Below the pieces are notes generated by a model. The model saw only the letters and a list, made by a program, of their open reading frames with translations, made no database searches and was not told the DNA's origin. The translations under genes were made by a program, and so were the position numbers. Source: Pseudopedobacter saltans (lineage in GTDB: Bacteria > Bacteroidota > Bacteroidia > Chitinophagales > Chitinophagaceae). Taken from it: a stretch of DNA of 8,984 nt. Each line of letters opens with the position of its first letter. The first letter of the stretch is position 1. Below are positions 1-6,094 of this stretch, piece after piece. The stretch spans positions 1 through 8,984 of the forward strand of contig QFOI01000123.1 of the NCBI GenBank assembly GCA_003241175.1, in the 5' to 3' direction.

Positions 1-837
1 GTAGAGCATTTTTTCAAAATGCGGCGCTTGCCAATATTTGTCTGTACTATATCTTGCAAATCCTCCGGCTAGATGGTCGTAAATACCTCCTGCAATCATT
101 TTGTCCAATGAAAAAGTAGCGGCATGCAATGCGTCCTGATTTTTTGTGTGATAGTATTGACGTAAAAGATATTGGATTGCGAATGTCTGCGGAAATTTGG
201 GTGCTTTGGAAAAGCCTCCATGCTCTTGATCAAATACAGTCAATAACTCCTTTTCGATCTGCTGTAAATGTTCATGAGAAACCAATCCTGGATTGGATCT
301 CGGGTTGCCAATAGCATTGGCTGTGTGCAAATGCTGCATCAAGTTGTCAGCTTGCAGGGAAACTGTGTCGTATTTATTCTGATAGGCATCGTGTATGGTT
401 GCCAACAAATTTTTCCAACTTAATCTTCCGTAACTATTGACAGGAGGGAAGTAGGTGCCGCCATAGAAGGGTTTCAGATCCGGTGTTAGAAATACGTTCA
501 AAGGCCAACCGCCTTGTCCGTTGTTCATGGCTTGTACGGCATCCATGTAAATATGATCGAGGTCTGGTCGTTCTTCTCTATCCACTTTTATGTTGACGAA
601 CCAATCATTCATCAATACGGCAGTTTCCTCGTCCTCAAAACTTTCGTGCGCCATCACATGACACCAGTGGCAAGCTGCATAACCAATACTTACCAATATG
701 GGTTTGTTTTCCAGACGTGCTTTTTCCAATGCTTCTTTCCCCCACGGAAACCAGTTTACTGGATTGTGGACATGTTGCAATAGATAGGGACTCGTTTCAT
801 TTGCTAGACTGTTTGTGTAAGTATTTTCAGATGCCAT
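1..837 (-). CDS. DUF255/YyaL-type thioredoxin-like protein, N-terminal part (cut by window edge)
   Basis: This reading frame is open from the ATG at 837 down to base 1 (279 codons, no stop), so the C-terminal half lies outside the window. The start is supported by the family's conserved opening SPYLLQHxHNPVxWxPW (here residues 16-32). A thioredoxin-like fold follows, with a CxxC pair C56-H-W-C59 in the context AACHWCHVM, then VDREERPD (86-93), GGWPLNVFLTP (109-119), FYGGTYFPP (124-132) and GGFSKAPKFP (207-216). The visible part ends in HFEKML, just before the (alpha/alpha)-barrel region. Full-length relatives (YyaL, SPATA20) are roughly 650-700 aa and join this domain to a barrel resembling N-acylglucosamine 2-epimerases. 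Their biochemical role is poorly defined; a redox or protein-maturation role is only assumed. No signal peptide is visible, so it is probably cytoplasmic. It is divergent from the kinase gene at 939. Family assignment is very secure; function is not. Confidence 0.93.
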   Translation of the reverse strand, partial: MASENTYTNSLANETSPYLLQHVHNPVNWFPWGKEALEKARLENKPILVSIGYAACHWCHVMAHESFEDEETAVLMNDWFVNIKVDREERPDLDHIYMDAVQAMNNGQGGWPLNVFLTPDLKPFYGGTYFPPVNSYGRLSWKNLLATIHDAYQNKYDTVSLQADNLMQHLHTANAIGNPRSNPGLVSHEHLQQIEKELLTVFDQEHGGFSKAPKFPQTFAIQYLLRQYYHTKNQDALHAATFSLDKMIAGGIYDHLAGGFARYSTDKYWQAPHFEKMLY

Positions 838-938
838 TGGTTTATTTGATTTATGTCTGCAAAGAAAATTAAATATTTGGGTTATTTTTACCGCTCTTTA
901 CATTTAGATTTTTTACAACATTCATATTGGTTTGATTA
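838..938. other. Divergent intergenic region between the DUF255 gene and the kinase operon
   Basis: This 101-bp AT-rich spacer separates two outward-facing start codons and must hold the promoters for both directions. No Shine-Dalgarno-like purine run precedes either ATG, which is normal for Bacteroidota. A candidate plus-strand promoter is listed separately. For the minus strand I see only a weak -7-like TAATTTTC (871-864) and would not call it a promoter. Confidence 0.6.
876..906 (+). promoter_or_regulatory. Candidate Bacteroidota-type promoter for the kinase operon
   Basis: TTTG at 876-879 is followed after 19 bp by TACATTTA at 899-906. This matches the Bacteroidota housekeeping pattern TTTG-N(about 19)-TAnnTTTG with one mismatch in the -7 box. 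Transcription would start near 912-914 and leave a leader of about 26 nt before the ATG at 939. A weaker alternative pair, TTTG 845-848 and AATATTTG 872-879, has a 23-bp spacer. The call rests on pattern matching alone in AT-rich DNA. Confidence 0.3.
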
Positions 939-2372
939 ATGGATATTACTGAACAAATAGAGCAGCTTTACCAAAAGTATGCATCTAAAAAGGCTGATCG
1001 TATCGAAAAACTTCCCCAGAGTGGCAGTTCTCGGATATATTTTCGTATTTATGATAATGGCAAAACTTTGATTGCTACTTTTAACAGAAATATAGTCGAA
1101 AACGAAACTTTCATTGCATTTAGCCAACATTTCAAAACTAAGGGATTGCCGGTGCCTGCTGTTTACATTGTAGATGATACCAAAATGATCTATCTTCAAG
1201 AGGATTTAGGCAATCGTTCATTATTGGACGAGTTGGAAAGTAAAGGCCATTGTGAGGAAGTGTATGATCTGTACAAAAAAAGCCTTCAGACATTGGCACG
1301 CTTTCAGATAAACGGTAATGATGGCTTGGATTATTCCCTATGTCTAACCGCCAGTGAATTTGGAAAAGAAGCGATTCTGAGTGATTTGCTTTATTTCAAA
1401 TACTATTTTCTCGATTCATTGGAAAAACCCTATGACAAGCAAGCATTGTTGAACGACTTTGAGGCATTAGCGGTTTATTTACGGCAATGTCGTTTCAAGT
1501 TTTTCATGTTCCGAGACTTTCAGAGCCGTAATATAATCGTAGAAAATGGAGAGGTTTTCTTCATTGATTATCAAGGTGGGATGAAAGGTGCCATGCAATA
1601 TGACGCGGCTTCTTTGCTATGGCAGGCACGGGCGCAATTAAGTGACGAATGGAAAGAACGTTTATTGAGCGATTATATTGATGCCGTTTGCCAATTCCAA
1701 CCTGAACTAGATAGAGGATTGTTTACCAACCAATACAAAGGTTTTGTACTGATTCGTTTGCTGCAAGTATTGGGCGCTTATGGCTTTAGAGGTTTGTTTG
1801 AGCGAAAGGCGCAGTTTTTGACCAGTATTCCTTTGGCATTACGCAATTTAAAATGGTTTGTAGAAAACCGTTTGATGGGAATTGATTTGCCAGAATTTGA
1901 CAGAATGCTTCGCTTGATTGTTTCGGATGAAGTTATCCAACAGTTTGAGACTAAAAAAGCAACAGACGAAACGCCACTTAAGGTAGAAGTCAATAGTTTC
2001 TCGTACAGAAAAGGAATACCCGCGGACGAAAGTCCTAATGGTGGTGGGTTTGTATTTGACTGTCGTGGAATATTGAATCCTGGACGTTTTGACGAATACA
2101 AAACGCTTTGCGGCATGGACAAACCAGTGCAGGATTTTTTGGAACAAAAAACCAAGATGAATGTTTTTTTAAATAGTGTTTTCGACTTGATTGATATTTC
2201 GGTAGAAAACTATTTGGAAAGAGGGTTTGAGCATTTGCAGATCAATTTTGGATGTACTGGTGGACAACATAGAAGCGTATTTGCTGCGGAACAAACAGCT
2301 AGGCACCTTCGTAACAAATACAATCTAAAAGTGCAAGCCGTCCACACCAATAAGGAAAACTGGGCAAGGTAA
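939..2372 (+). CDS. AmgK-like sugar kinase fused to a RapZ C-terminal domain
   Basis: This 477-aa two-domain protein starts with an aminoglycoside-phosphotransferase-fold kinase (about residues 1-315). It has an N-lobe resembling AmgK (SSRIYFRIY at 30-38, LQEDLG at 86-91), a catalytic loop RDFQSRN (192-198; D193 probable base, N198 metal ligand) and the metal motif IDYQGG (209-214). The loop has F191 where kinases usually carry His. A linker leads to a RapZ-type C-terminal domain (about 345-470), recognised by FDCRGILNPG (373-382), GMDKPV (392-397) and GCTGGQHRSV (438-447). RapZ's own Walker-A ATPase domain is absent. AmgK phosphorylates MurNAc or GlcNAc at the anomeric carbon in peptidoglycan recycling; RapZ-C binds glucosamine-6-phosphate in E. 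coli. The downstream MurU-like gene supports the sugar-1-kinase reading. Substrate and the role of the RapZ-C domain are inferred. The product is probably cytoplasmic, and the gene is first in a probable operon. An uncharacterised small-molecule kinase is the main alternative. Confidence 0.88.
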   Translation: MDITEQIEQLYQKYASKKADRIEKLPQSGSSRIYFRIYDNGKTLIATFNRNIVENETFIAFSQHFKTKGLPVPAVYIVDDTKMIYLQEDLGNRSLLDELESKGHCEEVYDLYKKSLQTLARFQINGNDGLDYSLCLTASEFGKEAILSDLLYFKYYFLDSLEKPYDKQALLNDFEALAVYLRQCRFKFFMFRDFQSRNIIVENGEVFFIDYQGGMKGAMQYDAASLLWQARAQLSDEWKERLLSDYIDAVCQFQPELDRGLFTNQYKGFVLIRLLQVLGAYGFRGLFERKAQFLTSIPLALRNLKWFVENRLMGIDLPEFDRMLRLIVSDEVIQQFETKKATDETPLKVEVNSFSYRKGIPADESPNGGGFVFDCRGILNPGRFDEYKTLCGMDKPVQDFLEQKTKMNVFLNSVFDLIDISVENYLERGFEHLQINFGCTGGQHRSVFAAEQTARHLRNKYNLKVQAVHTNKENWAR

Positions 2373-2447
2373 CAGTAGTCTGTAATCAGTATTCAGTGAG
2401 CAGTTTTTGTAAAATCATTAATCATAATTCAAAAATCATAATTCCCC
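2373..2447. repeat. Degenerate heptanucleotide repeat filling the intergenic gap
   Basis: The whole 75-bp gap between the kinase stop codon and the next start codon shows a 7-bp period. From 2373 to 2407 there are five consecutive heptads, four starting CAGT and one CTGT (for example 2387-2393 cagtatt and 2394-2400 cagtgag). After five unassigned bases, 2413-2447 reads as five more AT-richer heptads. These include two identical aatcata units and an exact 11-bp repeat, aatcataattc, at 2420-2430 and 2434-2444, offset by 14 bp. No clear promoter or terminator is visible, so read-through from the kinase gene is likely. Confidence 0.7.
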
Positions 2448-3164
2448 ATGCGAGCAATGATTTTCGCAGCCGGTTTGGGTACACGTCTCAAACCCTGGAC
2501 CGACCAACATCCCAAAGCACTAGCCATAGTTAATGGCAAACCGCTTTTGCAACGTAACATAGAGTATTTGCAGCAATTTGGCATTACGGAAGTAATAGTC
2601 AATATCCACCATTTTGCAGATCAGATCAAGGATGCTGTTGGACAAAACAATGGATGGGGAAGCCATATTGTATTTTCGGATGAGACAACGCAGGTTTTAG
2701 AGACGGGCGGTGGGCTTAAAAAAGCGAATAATCTATTGGTGGGAGACGGTGCGTTTGTTGTGATGAACGTTGATATATTGACGGATCTTGATTTGGGTAA
2801 AATGATTGAAAAACATAAGTATACACGTGCAATAGCGACTTTAGCTATGACAGATCGATCCACTTCACGTTATCTTCTTTTCAATGAACAAGACGAACTT
2901 GTTGGTTGGCAAAACAAGAAAACAGGAGAAACCAAGATCGCAAGAAGCGCCAAAGAATACATTCCTCATGCTTTCAGTGGGGTACATGTATTGAGTGATA
3001 TTATTTTTCCTATGATCAAACAAAATGGAAAATTTTCCATTATAGATACTTATTTGGATCTGGCACATGACAACATCATAAAAGGTTTTAATCACTCTGG
3101 AGGTCGATTGGTCGACGTAGGTAAACCAGAAAGTATCGCCATCGCAGAAAGTTTGTTTAAATAG
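2448..3164 (+). CDS. MurU-like sugar-1-phosphate nucleotidyltransferase
   Basis: This 238-aa protein belongs to the nucleotidyltransferase (NTP_transferase) family, which joins a sugar-1-phosphate to an NTP to give an NDP-sugar and pyrophosphate. Visible motifs are the nucleotide-binding signature AAGLGTRLKPWT (7-18), PKAL (22-25), ETGGGLKKA (85-93), the metal-binding segment NVD (107-109, usually NGD), FSGVHVL (176-182) and the C-terminal VDVG (222-225). MurU from Pseudomonas is of similar length (about 223 aa) and shares this motif order, and the preceding gene is AmgK-like. I therefore infer a MurNAc-1-phosphate or GlcNAc-1-phosphate uridylyltransferase. Glucose-1-phosphate or mannose-1-phosphate transfer cannot be excluded from motifs alone. 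The start at 2448 places the glycine loop at the usual distance from the N-terminus (MRAMIFAAG). It is probably cytoplasmic, with folA only 14 bp downstream. Confidence 0.88.
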   Translation: MRAMIFAAGLGTRLKPWTDQHPKALAIVNGKPLLQRNIEYLQQFGITEVIVNIHHFADQIKDAVGQNNGWGSHIVFSDETTQVLETGGGLKKANNLLVGDGAFVVMNVDILTDLDLGKMIEKHKYTRAIATLAMTDRSTSRYLLFNEQDELVGWQNKKTGETKIARSAKEYIPHAFSGVHVLSDIIFPMIKQNGKFSIIDTYLDLAHDNIIKGFNHSGGRLVDVGKPESIAIAESLFK

Positions 3165-3178
3165 TTAAAAAAGATCTT

Positions 3179-3679
3179 ATGCAAATAGTATTGATAGCAG
3201 CCGTTTCAGAAAATAACGTCATAGCCAAGGATGGAGAAATGCCTTGGAATTTGCCTTCTGACTTAAAATATTTCAAAAATCAGACATGGGGTTTGCCTGT
3301 TTTGATGGGCAGAAAGACATTGGATTCTTTTGGTCATGGTAAACCATTACCGGGAAGACTCAATATCGTCATCTCACACAATCCAGATTACAAGCCGGAT
3401 GGCGTAGTGGTTGTTCCTACTTTTAACGATGCTCAATTTATCGCTAAGGAAAAGGACTATAATGTTATCATGGTGATTGGTGGTGGACAGATATATGCTC
3501 AAACCATTGATAAAGCGGATAAACTACTTGTTACCAGAGTGCATAAAACGATAGAAAACGGAGATACCTTTTTTCCCGAAATAGATCCTAAAAAGTGGAA
3601 ACTGACTTCTAACGAAGATTTTCCGGCAGATGATAAAAACTCGGACCCATATAGTTTTCAAGTATGGGAAAAGAAATAG
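3179..3679 (+). CDS. folA: Dihydrofolate reductase
   Basis: This 166-aa protein has the standard size for bacterial DHFR, which reduces dihydrofolate to tetrahydrofolate with NADPH in the cytoplasm. Conserved features are the N-terminal strand and Met20-type loop (VIAKDGEMPW, 14-23), the catalytic acid D28 in PSDLKYFK, MGRKT (43-47) and PLPGRLNIV (57-65) for NADPH and folate binding, VIGGGQIY (99-106), and GDTFFPEID near the C-terminus. The start codon lies 14 bp after the upstream gene's stop codon, so the two genes are probably co-transcribed; an A-rich stretch precedes the ATG instead of a clear Shine-Dalgarno. Thymidylate synthase, a frequent folA neighbour, is not in the window. The TAG stop codon lies inside the left arm of the terminator hairpin. 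Confidence 0.97.
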   Translation: MQIVLIAAVSENNVIAKDGEMPWNLPSDLKYFKNQTWGLPVLMGRKTLDSFGHGKPLPGRLNIVISHNPDYKPDGVVVVPTFNDAQFIAKEKDYNVIMVIGGGQIYAQTIDKADKLLVTRVHKTIENGDTFFPEIDPKKWKLTSNEDFPADDKNSDPYSFQVWEKK

Positions 3680-3707
3680 CCATCGAAATTCGATGGCTAT
3701 TTCTTTT
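3669..3707. terminator. Bidirectional intrinsic terminator shared by folA and the hexosaminidase gene
   Basis: A perfect 17-bp inverted repeat (arms 3669-3685 and 3691-3707, loop AAATT at 3686-3690) has an A-run on its left flank and a T-run on its right. Read in either direction it gives a GC-containing stem (core GCCATCG) followed by U-rich RNA. It covers the whole 26-bp gap between two convergent genes. The folA stop codon (3677-3679) is inside one arm and the hexosaminidase stop codon (3706-3708) overlaps the end of the other. Confidence 0.88.
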
Positions 3708-6012
3708 AGTGTTTCAACCAGCTTTCTGGAATGTCTGCCAATGGAGAACCATTGAAACTATACTGTAATTTTAATGTGAATCCGCCGCCGCCTTCGACAA
3801 AACGCAACAATATTGGATGTAAACCTTTGTTTAATGCGGCTTGTCCTGATTTCTCTAAAGCCGAATGCATACCGTCATTGTCAACTATCATTTCATTTCC
3901 GATTTTCAATATACCTGCATCGTCACATGTCAAATAGAAGGAATAAACACCAGTTTCAGGTACATCAATATAACCTTTATAGTCTAGCGCAAATGAAGGT
4001 GCATTAATGGATGTAGGAACAGAAAAAATGGTGGTTGCAAAGGAAGAATCTGGATTGTTTTTGATTCTAGAAGTTCCATTGAAAAAACCTTTATAGTAAG
4101 AAACCTGTAAACCGGACTGTAAAGATTTTTCCAAAACTGTATTTGGTTGGTATTGTGCCTTTTTGTACTGCAATGTATAAATATCTCCACGACTTCCCTT
4201 GCGATTGAATGCAGCCATTTTTACTGTTGTATTTTTGTCAATAGTCAATCCATTTTCTGATAAAATGGACGATTGATTAGATGGTATACTTCCGTCAAGA
4301 GTGTATTTTATTTGAAAATTTTTTTTATCTGGATTCTTAATTTTTAAAAGGGCTTGATCTACAAAAACATTCTCTTGTGCAAATCCAGATAGATCTGGCA
4401 AACGATAATGGATTCCCATATCATCCAATATCGAATTGTGAAGAGAAAGCCTGTGGTTAAAGGAAGCATATTCGCTTGTATCACTTGTCCAAAGGTTTTC
4501 GGCTAGAGCGAGATAGCGTGGATATATGAGATAGTCTGCTCGATTCTCCGTAGGCACCATTTCCGTCCAAAGATTGGCCTGCCCTCCTAAAAGTAAATGA
4601 GCATTGTTCTGCTCCGTTCTGTCAATCTTTGCGTGATAGACATTGAAAATACTATTGTTGTTAGGTTGATAATCAAAATACAATGGCTCATTAGGCGACA
4701 TGATAAGATCGTTGCCATTTGCCAAAGCTTCTTCCGGTGCTTTTTTCACCCAAGAACGCCAATACATAATAGTGATATTTTTATTGACACCTCCTTCCAA
4801 CGCATCGTCCCATGTAATCATTTTTTTACCATTAGCTTCCACAAATCTTTGCATACGATGAATAAAATAGCTTTGTAAATGGTTAACCGAACCGATACCA
4901 CTGTCTTTCATCAACTGTTGACAAGCATCGTTTGACTTCCAAGTTGTTTTTTCTACTTCGTCCGCTCCAATATGAATGTATTTGCTTGGGAAAAGTGCAA
5001 ATATTTCTTTCAATACATTTTGGGTAAATGCATAGACATTTTCCTGGCAAGGGTTTATGGGCACGGAAAAATCCTTGCCCCAGCCTGCTTTGGTTGTTCC
5101 TGTCAAAAAAGGATAGGCTCTAATTGCTGCATTAAAATGTCCAGGCATGTCAATTTCCGGAATGATTTCAATGTTTTTTTCAGCAGCGTATGCAATCAGT
5201 TCTTTCATCTCTTTTTGTGTATAGTAACCGCCGTAAACTGTTTTTCCGTTATCCGTTTTGATAAATCTAGGATCGATGACAAAATCCGGATTTTCTTTCG
5301 ATTTTTCTATGCACGCAGAATCTTGATTATTGAATGTCCTGTATGCGCCAACCTTTGTCAATAAAGGATATTGCTTTATTTCTATGCGCCAACCTTGATC
5401 GTCGGAGAGATGTAAGTGTAGTTTGTTGGCTTTGTAAAAAGACATGCGATCAATCGTCTTTTTGATGTATTCCAATGTGAAAAAATGACGAGAAACGTCT
5501 AACATAAAGCCACGCCATGAGTATGTGGGACTATCTTCAATTTTTATATTGGGAAGTTTTACCGTGTTGTCTTTTCTGTAAAGAGTGATTAATTGTGATA
5601 ATGTTTGAACTGCATAAAATGCTCCAGCTTCAGTCTTGGCATATATTTTAATTGTATTGTCCTTTATGAGCATTTGGTAGGCTTCTGCACCTAGATTTTC
5701 TACTTTGGAGAAAATGACAACTACGTTTTGTTTGCTTCCTGACGTTGTCGACAATGTAGCTGATCCTGTTTTTCCTTTAATAGTTTTTCTGTTGGAGACA
5801 CTGCTAATATTAAAATCTTTTTGGAACGCTTTTTTTTCTTTCGGAAAGTCGCCAATAACGCTTATCTCTTTTATATTGTTGATAATAACAGAGTCTTTTT
5901 CAATCACTACATTTTTTGGATAGGGAATAAGTGGTAATTCATTGGACGACTGTGCATGCAGACCATTTGTGTAACATAAAAGTAGTAATGCGGAAAGGAT
6001 GTATTGTTTCAT
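3706..6012 (-). CDS. Secreted GH20 beta-N-acetylhexosaminidase with C-terminal CHB_HEX_C and PA14-like domains
   Basis: This 768-aa exported enzyme would remove terminal beta-linked GlcNAc or GalNAc by substrate-assisted catalysis. A Sec signal peptide (residues 1-20, Leu-rich core, probable cleavage after GLHA) is not a lipobox. The GH20b domain (about 25-155) precedes the GH20 catalytic barrel (about 160-510). Visible there are WRGFMLDVSRHF (166-177; R167 sugar-binding), LHLHLSDDQGWRIE (198-211), PEIDMPGH (285-292), the catalytic pair D351-E352 in HIGADE, an aromatic pocket MYW (416-418) and GGQANLWTE (476-484). Next comes a chitobiase-type C-terminal domain with YTLDGSIPS (570-578), then a PA14-like carbohydrate-binding region (about 634-760: GLQVSYYKG, DDAGILKIGN). 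It probably acts in the periplasm or at the cell surface on chitin, host glycans or peptidoglycan fragments. The start is fixed by the signal peptide and lies beside a terminator-like hairpin. Confidence 0.95.
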   Translation of the reverse strand: MKQYILSALLLLCYTNGLHAQSSNELPLIPYPKNVVIEKDSVIINNIKEISVIGDFPKEKKAFQKDFNISSVSNRKTIKGKTGSATLSTTSGSKQNVVVIFSKVENLGAEAYQMLIKDNTIKIYAKTEAGAFYAVQTLSQLITLYRKDNTVKLPNIKIEDSPTYSWRGFMLDVSRHFFTLEYIKKTIDRMSFYKANKLHLHLSDDQGWRIEIKQYPLLTKVGAYRTFNNQDSACIEKSKENPDFVIDPRFIKTDNGKTVYGGYYTQKEMKELIAYAAEKNIEIIPEIDMPGHFNAAIRAYPFLTGTTKAGWGKDFSVPINPCQENVYAFTQNVLKEIFALFPSKYIHIGADEVEKTTWKSNDACQQLMKDSGIGSVNHLQSYFIHRMQRFVEANGKKMITWDDALEGGVNKNITIMYWRSWVKKAPEEALANGNDLIMSPNEPLYFDYQPNNNSIFNVYHAKIDRTEQNNAHLLLGGQANLWTEMVPTENRADYLIYPRYLALAENLWTSDTSEYASFNHRLSLHNSILDDMGIHYRLPDLSGFAQENVFVDQALLKIKNPDKKNFQIKYTLDGSIPSNQSSILSENGLTIDKNTTVKMAAFNRKGSRGDIYTLQYKKAQYQPNTVLEKSLQSGLQVSYYKGFFNGTSRIKNNPDSSFATTIFSVPTSINAPSFALDYKGYIDVPETGVYSFYLTCDDAGILKIGNEMIVDNDGMHSALEKSGQAALNKGLHPILLRFVEGGGGFTLKLQYSFNGSPLADIPESWLKH

Positions 6013-6074
6013 AAAAATAAAATGGCTCGATTTTCATCAAAGTAACAATAACTTTTTTCGAAAATCGAGCCATT
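6011..6074 (-). terminator. Terminator-like hairpin between the GltB-like gene and the hexosaminidase start
   Basis: On the minus strand a perfect 15-bp stem (arms 6074-6060 and 6035-6021, core GGCTCG) is followed by the T-rich tail TTATTTTTAT (6020-6011), the classic intrinsic-terminator layout. The 24-nt loop can add a small inner helix (AAAGT 6039-6043 with ACTTT 6051-6055). The tail runs into the hexosaminidase ATG at 6012. Termination after the GltB-like gene is the simplest role; it would also separate the two genes unless conditional read-through occurs. Confidence 0.75.
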
Positions 6075-6094
6075 CGCCAATTATTTATGGCAAT

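Noticed and set aside
1778..2155. Minus-strand open frames of 125 and 99 codons
   Set aside because: Both overlap the kinase/RapZ-C gene, which has clear motifs across this span; neither has a plausible start region or recognisable domain.
939..2372. Annotation as RNase adapter RapZ or as an aminoglycoside resistance kinase
   Set aside because: The Walker-A ATPase half of RapZ is missing, so it is not a full RapZ. The N-terminal domain resembles AmgK and has a MurU-like neighbour, which favours sugar phosphorylation over antibiotic resistance.
2373..2447. CRISPR-like array in the kinase-transferase gap
   Set aside because: The units are 7 bp with no unique spacers and no nearby cas genes; this is a degenerate heptad repeat.
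4972..5364. 130-codon plus-strand open frame rich in Cys and Phe
   Set aside because: It is antisense to the GH20 catalytic domain. The Cys/Phe richness is a product of reading the complement of Lys- and Ala-rich codons.
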